Origin: Gammaproteobacteria bacterium
Lineage (GTDB): Bacteria > Pseudomonadota > Gammaproteobacteria > CAIRSR01
DNA length: 39,340 nucleotides
NCBI GenBank assembly: GCA_963575655.1
Contig: CAUYTY010000183.1
Location: forward strand, 1-39,340
Reading direction: 5' to 3'
This document shows positions 1 to 8,586 of the stretch, one piece after another. The notes below the pieces were generated by a model. It had not been told where the DNA came from, ran no database searches, and saw only the letters and a program-made list of their open reading frames with translations. The position numbers and the translations under genes are program-made. The number at the start of each line of letters is the position of its first letter. Positions within the stretch are counted from its first letter, which is position 1.

Positions 1-380
1 ACCGAGGAAGTCTTCGCAAATTATGCGTAATCATTTTATGGTGGCTTTGCTATATGAATTCGATCAAACGCTTTCTTAGTAGCGGACGATGATGTGGTGG
101 CGATTTTTGACTTTCTGCCGTCGTTCCCTGTATTTGTCGTTAATCTCAGAAAATCAACAAGTTACCCCGTATTCCACTTGAATCTTGTCTCGATGAATGG
201 AGGCTTGTCGAGTTCCTGCGTGGGACTGCTTCCCCAACTATTACCGTCAACTTTTCCTGCAAATTTAACTCGTTGAATACTCAACACATGAGTGGTATCG
301 TGCTGGCCGTACTTGGCTAGACGCGGTTGGATTTCCTATCCATCGAACTATCGGGTAGAATCCTGAATAGAGGATCTTTT
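1..380. other. Left edge, no supported gene
   Basis: I see no gene here. The one open frame (94-276) has no plausible ribosome binding site and no recognisable motif. The upstream part of the next gene's frame (from 327) is open, but its best start is at 381, so this stretch probably holds only the promoter and leader of the Uma2-family gene. Confidence 0.4.
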
Positions 381-1043
381 ATGCAATTCAATTTGCGCCA
401 ATTAGAAATCCCTCCCGGTCAACGGCTGATTATGCATGGCCTAGACTGGGAGGCGTTTGAACATGCCTTGGATGAATTAGGTGAGAAGCGTGGTTCGCGG
501 GTGCATTACCAAAATGGAATTCTAGAGATCATGAGTCCACTACTCCTTCACGAGTCCGATAAAAATATCATTGGTGACCTCATTCAGGCCTTGTTAGAAG
601 AGCTAGACCGTGAATTCCTCAATGCTGGTTCCACTACCTTTCGTAGTCGCCGCGCAGGAAAGGGGTTAGAGCCTGACCAGTGTTTCTATATCGAACACGA
701 ACGGGTCATTCGCGGTAAGACCAGCGTCGAACTGGATGATAATGATCCACCACCGGATCTGGCGGTGGAGGTCGATATTACTTCCAAGACTGATCCTGCC
801 CTCTATGCTGCTTTAGGTGTGCCTGAGTTATGGCGTTTTGATGGAGAAACCCTATACATCGATCTGCTGCAACCCAACGGCTGCTATATCGCTAGTGAAG
901 AGAGTCGCCAGTTTCCCTATTTTCCCCTGCGTGAGGCCATCCCACGCTATCTCAAACAGAGCAAAATTGACGGTCGCAATGCTACCCTGCGAGCCTTTCG
1001 GGAATGGGTGAGAATGGTATCTCCTGCTGTACGGGCAGATTGA
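381..1043 (+). CDS. Uma2 family (DUF820) putative PD-(D/E)XK nuclease
   Basis: The 220-residue product matches the Uma2/DUF820 family, which carries a restriction-endonuclease-like PD-(D/E)XK fold and is found in many copies in cyanobacteria and some gammaproteobacteria. No cellular role is established. Seen in the sequence: a central GILEIMSP strand, an LEPDQCFY segment with the first acidic residue, then PPDLAVEVDITS with a second acidic cluster, and the VPELWRFDGETL segment near the C terminus. The ATG at 381 is preceded by GAGG at a good distance, so I prefer it to the upstream start at 327. The gene runs toward the cut end of the neighbouring aldolase/dehydrogenase relic, and may mark where that gene was broken. 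Function beyond a nuclease-like fold is not inferable. Confidence 0.85.
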   Translation: MQFNLRQLEIPPGQRLIMHGLDWEAFEHALDELGEKRGSRVHYQNGILEIMSPLLLHESDKNIIGDLIQALLEELDREFLNAGSTTFRSRRAGKGLEPDQCFYIEHERVIRGKTSVELDDNDPPPDLAVEVDITSKTDPALYAALGVPELWRFDGETLYIDLLQPNGCYIASEESRQFPYFPLREAIPRYLKQSKIDGRNATLRAFREWVRMVSPAVRAD

Positions 1044-1101
1044 AATAGTGTAGCAATACCTGGAAAACTGATGTCAAGCAAGTGGCTAAAACGAATATCA
1101 A

Positions 1102-2304
1102 GAATAACAGACATCCCCCGGCCCCCTGGGCGCGCATTACCCGTACCGCATTATGAGCCACGGTTTGGTGGGCATGGAAATTGAGTTCAAAAGAGGTTCG
1201 CAATACAGCATCATCAACCTCGCCTATTACCCCTTGCCAAGCGGCTATTGCATTAGAAACCGCGATATCTATTCCGCCGAGAGCAGCACAGGCCGCGTAA
1301 AATGCCTTGCGTACCGCCAGAGGATTGGTAATATCGCAACAAAGCCCAATACTCCCCCCGCTACAGCCAACGCGGCTGTCTTCATTACGGTCCAAAATTA
1401 CTACCTCCGCCCCTTCTCGGACAAAGGCCAACGCCGTCGCCGCCCCAATTCCTGAACCCCCGCCGGTAACCAATACCACCTGTCGGGCGAAAGGACGCTT
1501 GACGCTTTTACCGAGTTTGGCCTGCTCCAACGACCAATACTCCATATCAAACATCTCGGCCTCAGAGATTGGAGTGAAACGCCCGACCGCCTCCGCATCG
1601 CTAATGCAATCCACAGTGGCCGTTGCAATATCCGCAGCGATGGCCGCCTCCTTTTTTGATTTCCCAACGCCAAACAAACCCAGCCCCGGTATTAGCGCCA
1701 GCCGTGGCACTGGGTCCAAGACTTTGCGTGGCGGGGTTGCATAGGCGTTGTGGCGCTCGAAATAATCGAGGTAGCGCGTAGCAAAGGCGGCAACCGCCGC
1801 CCGCGCGTCGCTCGCCCACTACTCCAGAGTGTTGGCGGTGGGGGAGGGGAGCAGTAAGGGCCAGTTCTTAGTACGCAAACAGTGGTCGGGGGTGGCCGCG
1901 CTCCGATCTGGCTATAGCGAGATATCCGCACCATCCACACCGAGGGATTGGGCGACTGCGCGTGTCCAACAGATGGATGTGCTGGAAATTGACCATGGCC
2001 TCGTTAGAGAGGGCGGTCCGGGTATGCAAGCGGCGTAATGGGACAAGACGCACGGCGGGCAATCCCTCGGGTCCAATCGTCCCCATGTCAGCCCCTGAAC
2101 CCTTGACGCACAAGACCTCCACCTCCTCCAGTAAGTCCGTGGCAGTGGTCTTGACCAAGGTATTGTCACCACCATGAAGCACCAGGCGGGGGTTTCCCCC
2201 CAGTAGGCGGGTGGTATAGACACGTAGCGCTAGGTCGGTGCCAATCCCCTGGCATAGCGGGCGACAAAGGAATTGGCGGCGTGATCAGACCAAAGACTTT
2301 TCAT
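1102..2304 (-). pseudogene. Decayed bifunctional class II aldolase / short-chain dehydrogenase (RhaD-like)
   Basis: The relic reads from an intact start at 2304 (MKSLWSDHAANSFVARYARG) through class II aldolase/adducin-type sequence (LVLHGGDNTLVKTT, VKGSGADMGTIGPEG, PAVRLVPLRRL) into the linker (LDPVPRLALIPGLGLFGVGK, DMEYWSLEQAKLG). It ends in a Rossmann short-chain dehydrogenase domain with VVLVTGGGSGIGAATALAF. These pieces lie in different frames. One shift sits near 2245, where one frame meets TAG while a neighbouring frame continues the family sequence. More shifts fall between about 2010 and 1720. The dehydrogenase part stops after the GGCLLF segment at 1102, so the C-terminal half of that domain is missing. 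Intact family members are roughly 650-700 residues and join sugar-phosphate aldolase and NAD-dependent dehydrogenase activities. This copy cannot make that enzyme. Confidence 0.85.
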
Positions 2305-2366
2305 GGGCTTGGTTAACAAGAGATTACGTGGAAGAAGGTGGTTGGCGCTGGTAGGTTTCTGCCCGG

Positions 2367-3827
2367 TTATTCGACGGCAGGATAGGTAAATACCGCCATC
2401 GATTCCATATGACCAGTGTGGGGAAACATATCCATCATCCCGGCGGCATCTAGGCGGTAACCATGTTGTTGCACCAGTTCCACTGCGTCGCGGGCGAGGG
2501 TCTCGGGGTTGCAGGATACGTAGACGATACGCTCCACCTTCAATCCGGCCAGGGCTGGGAGTATCGCCGCCGCCCCACTGCGCGGGGGGTCCAATAGGAC
2601 TTTGGAATAGGGGGGGTAGGTCGGATCGACACTACATAATCCCTCGACCGGTAATCCTCGACTCAGGTCATGGACCAGAAATTCCACAGCCAAACCATTA
2701 CGTTGTGCATTCTCCCGCGCCCGCGCCACCAGTCCGGGGTCACCCTCGATGCCGGTGACCCGTGCCCCACATCGCGCCAGCGGTAGGCTGAAGTTACCTA
2801 GACCGCAATAAAGGTCTAGAACCGCTTCTCCGGCTCGGAGGTCGAGCAAGGTAATGGCCTGTTGCACCATGGCACGATTCACCTCCAGATTTACTTGGGT
2901 GAAATCGGTGGGCCGAAAGGCAATAGAAACGCCATAAGCCGGTAGGTGATACTCCAAAGGTGGCGGCAATTTCGGCCACAGCGAGGTGACGGTATCCAAT
3001 CCTCCCGATTGGAGAAAGATCTGTAGCCTTGCCTCTCTTTCCTGGTTGCTGGAAGAGGCCCCAAAGGAAAGACATGCCGGAGGATGAGTGGCAAAAGCGA
3101 TCAGCCGTTCTTGATCGGTACTGGAAAGCGGCTCGGTATGACGAAAAATTAGCGCCACGTCGCCTTCTCCCGCCGCTACCTCGATTTGGGGGATGCTCCG
3201 CCGCGCCTCCAAGGAGGTAATTAACGCACGCAGGGCCGAGATCCGCTCTCCTACCGCCGGATGTAATACGGCGCAAGATTCAATCTCCGCAACAAACGAT
3301 CGGCCTCGTTCACGAAAACCCACCAGCAGAATGTCACGCTTGTCTACAAATTTCACCCCAAGACGTGCCTTGCGTCGGTAACCGTAAATGGCAGCGGTTT
3401 CTTTTGGGGTTGTTCCTGTTTCTTCCACAACAGTTGGAGAATTATCAAGAGTCGCGGCGCTGGTCATGGCAATAATCGGGGCAAGCCAGCGTACGGGGCC
3501 TCCCGCAGCCGCTAGATATTCCGCAAGGTGTGCCTGATGTAGACGTATTTGCGCGGGGTGATCCAAATGTTGCAAGGTACAACCACCGCATCGCAGAGTA
3601 TGAGGACAGCGCGGCACCACTCGTTCTGGATGGGGCTGTGCGACGTGTACCGCTATTCCATCGTCGCCACCACGATGACGACGCAAGTAATTAAATTCCA
3701 CTATCTCCCCAGGCAAACTATTGGCAATACGTGTCCGTCGTCCATTAACGGTAGCAATCCCCAATCCGCTGGGAGTAAGGCGATCAATGGTGGCAGAAGT
3801 GAGCCCTTGAGGGATTTTGGTAGGCAT
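2367..3827 (-). CDS. rlmD: 23S rRNA (uracil-1939-C5)-methyltransferase RlmD
   Basis: The enzyme methylates U1939 of 23S rRNA using S-adenosylmethionine. The 486-residue product has an N-terminal TRAM RNA-binding domain (about 8-62) and cysteines for the iron-sulfur cluster at C74, C80 and C83, with a fourth in the IESCAVLHP segment. The SAM-binding domain shows DLYCGLGNFSLPLA, LLDPPRSG, and the nucleophile segment YVSCNPETLARD. It is longer than E. coli RlmD (about 433 residues). Part of the excess is an insertion around residues 118-142 rich in Ser/Thr/Pro, just before the conserved YGYRRKARLGV segment. The gene stands alone, with a repeat-filled spacer upstream. RlmC is the closest alternative, but the TRAM domain and the cysteine pattern favour RlmD. 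Confidence 0.93.
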   Translation of the reverse strand: MPTKIPQGLTSATIDRLTPSGLGIATVNGRRTRIANSLPGEIVEFNYLRRHRGGDDGIAVHVAQPHPERVVPRCPHTLRCGGCTLQHLDHPAQIRLHQAHLAEYLAAAGGPVRWLAPIIAMTSAATLDNSPTVVEETGTTPKETAAIYGYRRKARLGVKFVDKRDILLVGFRERGRSFVAEIESCAVLHPAVGERISALRALITSLEARRSIPQIEVAAGEGDVALIFRHTEPLSSTDQERLIAFATHPPACLSFGASSSNQEREARLQIFLQSGGLDTVTSLWPKLPPPLEYHLPAYGVSIAFRPTDFTQVNLEVNRAMVQQAITLLDLRAGEAVLDLYCGLGNFSLPLARCGARVTGIEGDPGLVARARENAQRNGLAVEFLVHDLSRGLPVEGLCSVDPTYPPYSKVLLDPPRSGAAAILPALAGLKVERIVYVSCNPETLARDAVELVQQHGYRLDAAGMMDMFPHTGHMESMAVFTYPAVE

Positions 3828-3916
3828 GATTCAGATTGGAGGACAGGCACACCCTGTGCGATGGTGGTGATACTGGGGAGGGAATGATTGCGGGCACCAA
3901 TCTAACGAGATGCTCT

Positions 3917-3958
3917 TAGTGTTTGGCCGAAAACTCCGATTTTGTATTTCGCAACCTG
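3917..3958 (+). repeat. Dispersed ~40-bp repeat (motif X), copy 1
   Basis: The core GGCCGAAAACTCCGATTTTG recurs with few changes at four other places in the window: complement of 29718-29760, complement of 36363-36402, complement of 39183-39222, and 39248-39283. This copy lacks the adjoining AAGTTGCTACCTA block seen beside most of the others. All five copies are intergenic. Confidence 0.75.
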
Positions 3959-3988
3959 GAGGGGGCGGCTACAGGGAACGCAGGTCAG

Positions 3989-4099
3989 GACGCTCCAGCG
4001 TCTCGTATTCTGTATACATCCACTCACCTGCGCCTAAACCATCATTAAGCCGTGACGCTGGAGCGTCGGAATCTGCATTCCCACGCTGAAGCGCGGGAA
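3989..4099. repeat. Cluster of small palindromes between rlmD and the DUF971 gene
   Basis: Two 14-bp hairpins, GACGCTCCAGCGTC (3989-4002) and its reverse complement GACGCTGGAGCGTC (4054-4067), face each other. A third imperfect hairpin of the type TTCCCACGC...GCGGGAA follows at 4078-4099. The right edge of the window (39292-39340) carries the same two hairpin types in the opposite order. With the motif X copy they fill the 330-bp spacer; no gene is visible there. Confidence 0.7.
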
Positions 4100-4156
4100 C
4101 GAGAAAACGCGAATGATGTGGTTCGTTCCCCACTGCACCCTACGCGCTACGGATTT

Positions 4157-4543
4157 TTATTGTGTATGTGGCGCCTTGCGTTGATGTCCTGCTGCTTCCA
4201 GGCGTTCCAGGTAACCTTTCCATAATGATTCCTGGTTCTTCCCCAGCGAGTAGAGATATTGCCAAGAATAGATGCCGGTATTATGGTCGTCATCGAAATG
4301 CAGCAGAATGGCGTAATTGCCCATCGGCTCGATATTCTTGATATTCACATCCTCCTTACCGACCTGAAGTACCTCTTGACCGGGGCCATGACCCTGAACC
4401 TCGGCCGAAGGAGAGTAGACGCGCAGATATTCGCAGGGCAAGTGGAATTGGGCGCCATCCTCGAAGGTAATCTCTAGGATCCGCGATTTCTGGTGAAGCA
4501 GAATATCCGTGGGCTTGATGTGTTTAGATGTTTCACTGACCAT
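4157..4543 (-). CDS. DUF971 (gamma-butyrobetaine hydroxylase N-terminal-like) protein
   Basis: The 128-residue protein matches the DUF971 family, a small domain also found at the N terminus of gamma-butyrobetaine hydroxylases and in proteins linked to iron-sulfur metabolism. Landmarks are LEITFEDGAQFHLPCEYLRVYSPSAEVQGHG (shown in parts: LEITFEDG, LPCEYLRVYSP), then IEPMGNYAILLHFDDDHNTG and IYSWQYLYSLG.. The start at ATG 4543 is favoured over the TTG at 4561 because GGAG lies 6 bases upstream of it. The gene follows hslV-hslU on the same strand, an arrangement common in gammaproteobacteria, but a 26-bp hairpin separates it from hslU. It may therefore be transcribed at a different level. Its biochemical role is not known from the sequence. 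Confidence 0.85.
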   Translation of the reverse strand: MVSETSKHIKPTDILLHQKSRILEITFEDGAQFHLPCEYLRVYSPSAEVQGHGPGQEVLQVGKEDVNIKNIEPMGNYAILLHFDDDHNTGIYSWQYLYSLGKNQESLWKGYLERLEAAGHQRKAPHTQ

Positions 4544-4602
4544 AGCGTGCTCCAGCGGCAATGGCCGCCTTGGATGGGTACTTCGGAAGGTTTCAATAGT
4601 GG

Positions 4603-4667
4603 ATTTTAATTTTCAATATAAAAGAAAAACGTTCTAAATTATTTTCTTTTATATTGAAAATTAAAAT
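4603..4667. repeat. Perfect 26-bp A/T-rich hairpin after hslU
   Basis: Arms 4603-4628 and 4642-4667 are exact reverse complements (ATTTTAATTTTCAATATAAA begins the left arm) with a 13-base loop. The dyad lies 16 bases beyond the hslU stop codon. Its A/T content is far above that of the surrounding DNA. It could act as a terminator or RNA-stabilising stem for hslVU, or be a small inserted palindrome; it lacks the usual G/C-rich stem plus U-tract. Confidence 0.8.
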
Positions 4668-4683
4668 AGATCCTCAGGTGGCC

Positions 4684-6015
4684 TCAGAGGATATAACGAC
4701 TGAGGTCCTCGTTCTGAGCCAGGTCGTTGAGCTGGGAATTTACGTAAGCGGCGTCGATGATCACGGTTTGACCGGTACGCTCGGTAGCCGAAAAAGAGAT
4801 GGTATCAAGTAGTCGCTCCATTACGGTGTGCAAACGCCGTGCCCCGATGTTCTCGGTGCGCTCGTTGACCTGCCAAGCGACTTCAGCAATTCGTCGAATA
4901 CCGTCGGGGAGGAATGAAAGATTCACCTCTTCGGTAGCCAGGAGGGCAGCGTATTGTTCGGTGAGTGAGGCATCGGGCTCGGTGAGAATACGCACGAAAT
5001 CTTCGGCGCTGAGGGCATTTAGTTCTACCCGAATGGGCAGACGTCCTTGGAGTTCTGGGATGAGGTCCGAGGGACGTGCCAGGTGAAAGGCCCCCGAGGC
5101 AATAAACAAGACATGGTCGGTACGCACAATCCCGTACTTGGTAGAAACCGCGCAGCCTTCGACCAAGGGAAGCAGGTCACGTTGTACCCCTTCGCGGGAG
5201 ACATCGTGCCCGACCGTCTCGCCACGGCGAGTGACCTTGTCGATCTCGTCCAGAAAGACAATGCCGTTTTGCTCTACCGCTCGTAGGGCTCGGGTCTTGA
5301 TGTCGTCCTCGTTGACCATTTTGGCGGCTTCCTCGTCGGTGAGCAGCTTCATGGCTACGTGTATAGGCAGGCGTCGAGTACGGGTGCGCCCACTACCGAG
5401 GTTCTGGAACATGGTTTGGAGCTGGTTAGTCAGTTCCTCCATCCCGGGCGGGGCCATAATCTCAACACCAACGGTGGTGGTGGTAGAGACCTCTACCTCG
5501 ATTTCCCGGGCATCTAGCTCTCCGGCTTGGAGCTTGCGTCGCATAATCGCACGGGTTACCGATTCCTCCGCCTCGGTCTCGCTACCAGCGTGGCGCTGTG
5601 GCCGTGGTAGGAGGATGTCCAGGATGCGGTCTTCCGCAGCACTCTCGGCACGGGCGCGGACCTTGCGGGTTTCTTCTTCACGGGTCATCTTGACTGAGAT
5701 GTCCACTAAGTCGCGGATGATGGACTCTACATCCCGTCCGACATAGCCCACCTCCGTAAACTTGGTGGCCTCTACCTTGAGAAAAGGCGCGTTGGCCAGC
5801 CGTGCTAGACGCCGGGCAATCTCGGTCTTGCCCACACCGGTGGGACCGATCATCAATATATTTTTGGGCGTAATTTCGCTCCGCAGGGCCTCGCTGACCT
5901 GAGAACGACGCCAGCGATTACGCAGGGCAATGGCCACGGCACGCTTGGCATCCGCTTGGCCAATAATGTGTTTATCTAATTCGGAGACAATCTGTTGGGG
6001 GGTCAATTCGGGCAT
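4684..6015 (-). CDS. hslU: HslU, ATPase subunit of the HslVU protease
   Basis: HslU is the AAA+ unfoldase that feeds substrates into the HslV peptidase in the cytoplasm. At 443 residues it is the same length as E. coli HslU. Visible motifs are [17 protein letters not shown] (Walker A, about 55-71), [31 protein letters not shown] (Walker B), a charged intermediate domain (about 110-230), and the sensor/C-terminal segment [18 protein letters not shown] ending in the conserved SRYIL tail that docks into HslV. The gene follows hslV with 9 bp between them, so the two are one transcription unit. Nothing looks damaged. Confidence 0.97.
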   Translation of the reverse strand: MPELTPQQIVSELDKHIIGQADAKRAVAIALRNRWRRSQVSEALRSEITPKNILMIGPTGVGKTEIARRLARLANAPFLKVEATKFTEVGYVGRDVESIIRDLVDISVKMTREEETRKVRARAESAAEDRILDILLPRPQRHAGSETEAEESVTRAIMRRKLQAGELDAREIEVEVSTTTTVGVEIMAPPGMEELTNQLQTMFQNLGSGRTRTRRLPIHVAMKLLTDEEAAKMVNEDDIKTRALRAVEQNGIVFLDEIDKVTRRGETVGHDVSREGVQRDLLPLVEGCAVSTKYGIVRTDHVLFIASGAFHLARPSDLIPELQGRLPIRVELNALSAEDFVRILTEPDASLTEQYAALLATEEVNLSFLPDGIRRIAEVAWQVNERTENIGARRLHTVMERLLDTISFSATERTGQTVIIDAAYVNSQLNDLAQNEDLSRYIL

Positions 6016-6024
6016 GAGAGGCGC

Positions 6025-6567
6025 TCAATCGCAGGACAACTCTTCCAGCGTTAACTGATGGTTGGTATACACGCACATATCAGCGGCAATGTGTAATGCT
6101 CGTTCGACGATGCTCCGGGCATCCAGTTCACTCCCCTCTAAGAGGGCTCGTGCCGCTGCTTGGGCGTAGGGTCCGCCAGAACCGATAGCCTGAAGCCCGT
6201 GTTCGGGTTCCAGGAGTTCGCCGGTACCGGAGATCATCAGGGAGGTGTTGCGATCCGCTACAAGCATCAGGGCCTCCAAGCGTCGCAGGGCACGGTCGGA
6301 GCGCCAGTCCTTGGCTAGTTCCACGGCGGAACGGGTAAGATTCCCCTGATGCTTTTCGAGTTTGGCCTCGAAGCGTTCATACAAGGTTAAGGCATCGGCG
6401 GTACTACCGGCAAAGCCAACCAGAACACGGTCATGGTAGAGACGGCGAACCTTGCGGGCATTGGTCTTAACCATGGTGCTACCCATGGATACCTGACCGT
6501 CACCGCCAATAACGACCTTGCCGGCACGACGCACTGACAGTATGGTAGTTCCTCGAAATTGTTCCAC
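6025..6567 (-). CDS. hslV: HslV, peptidase subunit of the HslVU protease
   Basis: HslV is the proteasome-like threonine peptidase that pairs with HslU. The start codon is GTG at 6567, with GAGG five bases upstream. The first residues MEQFRG are a short propeptide; cleavage would expose the N-terminal catalytic Thr of TTILSVRR. Further family segments are [32 protein letters not shown] and [13 protein letters not shown]. The 180-residue length is typical. It is the first gene of the hslV-hslU unit and is divergent from fxsA, with only 50 bp between the two starts, so the promoters of both must be crowded into that space. Confidence 0.97.
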   Translation of the reverse strand: MEQFRGTTILSVRRAGKVVIGGDGQVSMGSTMVKTNARKVRRLYHDRVLVGFAGSTADALTLYERFEAKLEKHQGNLTRSAVELAKDWRSDRALRRLEALMLVADRNTSLMISGTGELLEPEHGLQAIGSGGPYAQAAARALLEGSELDARSIVERALHIAADMCVYTNHQLTLEELSCD

Positions 6568-6617
6568 TGGGGCCTCACGGTCCGATTCTTCAAGAAAAAA
6601 TTAAGGTAAGAACACCT

Positions 6618-7058
6618 ATGTCGCTCCTGCGACTTTTGCCCATTATCTTGCTAGTGCTACCCATCGCCGACATCGTCCTGCTGGTGAAGATCGGGGGCCT
6701 GATTGGAGTCTTACCCACTATAGCGCTAGTGTTACTGGCCGCGAGCGCGGGGGGGTGGTTATTACGTCGCCAGGGACTCGCCACCCTCGATCGAGTCCAG
6801 GAGAGTGTGGCACGGGGCGAGCTGCCCGCAGCACAACTTCTGGAGGGGATTGTACTGCTCCTCTCTGCTGCCTTGTTCATTGCCCCCGGTTTTCTTACCG
6901 ACTTGATTGCTGTCATTGGCCTGATTCCCCCCCTACGTCGTTGGCTGGTGGCGCGGGTGTTGCGTCACGGACTCCTGGGAATGGTAAGTCCCTCAGCCCC
7001 TAATCGACCTGGTACAGCACAAAAGACCATTGAGGGTGAATTCTGGCGTGATGGCTAA
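6618..7058 (+). CDS. fxsA: FxsA family membrane protein
   Basis: FxsA is a small cytoplasmic-membrane protein; in E. coli its overproduction relieves F-plasmid exclusion of phage T7. The 146-residue product has a hydrophobic N-terminal hairpin (about 1-50: LRLLPIILLVLPIADIVLLV, then a second segment ending GGWLLRRQG). A polar linker (LDRVQESVARGELPAAQLLEG) and a second hydrophobic pair containing APGFLTDLIAVIGLIPPLRR follow, which is the family signature. The C-terminal tail (about 120-146) is polar. The ATG at 6618 lies downstream of a TAAGGTAAG ribosome binding site. It is divergent from hslVU and converges with gpsA, leaving 9 bp between the stops. Confidence 0.92.
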   Translation: MSLLRLLPIILLVLPIADIVLLVKIGGLIGVLPTIALVLLAASAGGWLLRRQGLATLDRVQESVARGELPAAQLLEGIVLLLSAALFIAPGFLTDLIAVIGLIPPLRRWLVARVLRHGLLGMVSPSAPNRPGTAQKTIEGEFWRDG

Positions 7059-7067
7059 GGCCAGCAG

Positions 7068-8069
7068 CTATTCCGGTCGTAACGCCCGCGTCAACAGAGT
7101 TTGTACCGCCGAGCGGGGGTCGTGGTGCGCGTGGAGGACAGCGAGTACTTGGTTAGTGATGGGCATATCTACCCCCAATCGCTGTGCCAGGGTTGCTACC
7201 TCGCGGACTGTACCAAACCCCTCTACTACCTGACCGACGCTTATCAGTGCCTCGCTAACCCCCTGTCCTCGACCAATGAGCAACCCAAAGCGACGGTTGC
7301 GGGAGAGATCGTCGGTGCAGGTGAGTACTAAATCGCCGAGGCCAGCCAATCCCATGAAAGTCTCACGTCGTCCGCCTAGGGCCTCACCAAGACGCATGAT
7401 CTCCGCCAAGCCACGGGTGACGAGCGCCGCACGGGCATTGGCTCCAAAGCCCAGACCATCAGAGATCCCTGCCGCAATGGCCAATACATTCTTCACTGCT
7501 CCACCGACCTGCACCCCCACCACATCATCCGAGGTATAAGGTCGAAACCTGGCGTTGCGCAGACAACCGGCCAACCATTGGGCATAGTCCGGGAAGCGTG
7601 AGGCCACAGTGACCGCCGTAGGTAACCCCGCCACGACTTCCTTGGCGAAAGAAGGACCAGAGATTACGGCAGTAGGGGTCTCTGGTCCCAAAATCTCCGC
7701 AGCTACCTCGTGAAAAGGGCGCTGGGTACCGGGTTCCAACCCCTTAGTGGCCCAAGCCAGGCGTAGACCGTTGCTACGGCGCGCCGCACAGGCCTCCAGG
7801 GTGACCCGAAAGACGTGACTAGGCACCACCAGCAACACCTCGGGCGTGCTGGCGAGGACCGCATCCAGATCACTCGTCGGGAGGAGGTTGTCTGGAAACG
7901 GGGCGTCCGGAAGGTACCAAAGGTTGGCCCGGGCCTCGGCCAACGCACGCATTCGCGTCGGGTCTCGACCCCATAACCAGACCGGATGACCGTTATGAGC
8001 GAGCAGGATGGCCAACGCCGATCCCCAGGAACCGGCCCCCAGAATCGCGATGGGATTAGCTGTGCTCAT
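7068..8069 (-). CDS. gpsA: Glycerol-3-phosphate dehydrogenase [NAD(P)+] GpsA
   Basis: GpsA reduces dihydroxyacetone phosphate to sn-glycerol 3-phosphate, the backbone precursor of phospholipids. The 333-residue protein starts with the nucleotide-binding segment PIAILGAGSWGSALAILLA. It continues with GLRLAWATKGLEPG, VISGPSFAKEVVAGLPTAV, VGGAVKNVLAIAAGISDGLG (with the catalytic lysine) and AGLGDLVLTCTDDLSRNRRFG. All expected motifs are present. It is the last gene of the rhodanese-grxC-trx-secB-gpsA cluster, 16 bp after secB, as in enterobacteria. Only a short AAGG lies directly upstream of the start, so translation may be coupled to secB. Confidence 0.97.
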   Translation of the reverse strand: MSTANPIAILGAGSWGSALAILLAHNGHPVWLWGRDPTRMRALAEARANLWYLPDAPFPDNLLPTSDLDAVLASTPEVLLVVPSHVFRVTLEACAARRSNGLRLAWATKGLEPGTQRPFHEVAAEILGPETPTAVISGPSFAKEVVAGLPTAVTVASRFPDYAQWLAGCLRNARFRPYTSDDVVGVQVGGAVKNVLAIAAGISDGLGFGANARAALVTRGLAEIMRLGEALGGRRETFMGLAGLGDLVLTCTDDLSRNRRFGLLIGRGQGVSEALISVGQVVEGFGTVREVATLAQRLGVDMPITNQVLAVLHAHHDPRSAVQTLLTRALRPE

Positions 8070-8085
8070 CCTTGCGAGAGGTGGT

Positions 8086-8544
8086 TCATGCGTGGGCAGG
8101 GGCCGACTGTTGCTGGAGGCGTTGTAGGTAGACCGCGTCGAAATTGACCGGGGCTAGCAACAGCGGGGGGAATCCACCACGAATGGCCAGATCGGAAACT
8201 ACCTCACGAGCATACGGGAAAAGGATGGCCGGACAGAAAGCCCCGAGCATCTGGTCCAAGTGTTGTTCCGGGACCCCTGTGATCGTGAAAATGCCCGCTT
8301 GGTGGACCTCTGACAGATAGGCGGTGCGTTCTCCGACCTTCACTGTGGCGGTAATCGAGACCACTACCTCGAAATTCTGGGCGTCGAGGCTCTGTGCCGA
8401 TGTATCGATCTGTACATCTACCTCTGGCCGACGCTGGTCCATGAAGACCGTGGGCGAGTTGGGGGTCTCGAAGGAGAGGTCCTTGACGTAGAGTTTCTGG
8501 ATCAGAAACTGGCCTTCTGGACTTTTGGCATTCTCGTTGGCCAT
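8086..8544 (-). CDS. secB: Protein-export chaperone SecB
   Basis: SecB is a tetrameric cytoplasmic chaperone that keeps precursor proteins unfolded and hands them to SecA. Family segments are FLIQKLYVKDLSFETPNSP, the acidic/hydrophobic middle including EVVVSITATVKVG, and the signature HLDQMLGAFCPAILFPYARE followed by VSDLAIRGGFPPLLLAPVNF. I take ATG 8544 (MANENAKSPEG) rather than the upstream GTG at 8553; neither has a clear ribosome binding site. The 152-residue length is typical of the family. Its neighbours (grxC, a thioredoxin, gpsA) follow the classical gammaproteobacterial order with the thioredoxin added. Confidence 0.96.
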   Translation of the reverse strand: MANENAKSPEGQFLIQKLYVKDLSFETPNSPTVFMDQRRPEVDVQIDTSAQSLDAQNFEVVVSITATVKVGERTAYLSEVHQAGIFTITGVPEQHLDQMLGAFCPAILFPYAREVVSDLAIRGGFPPLLLAPVNFDAVYLQRLQQQSAPAHA

Positions 8545-8586
8545 GGTAGACACTTTTTGAGAGGGAAATGAGAGAGGAGGTCGTGG

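Noticed and set aside
94-276. 60-codon frame at the left edge
   Set aside because: No ribosome binding site, unusual composition, no motif.
5138-5746. Long plus-strand frame of 202 codons opposite hslU
   Set aside because: Ser/Arg-rich shadow of hslU on the other strand.
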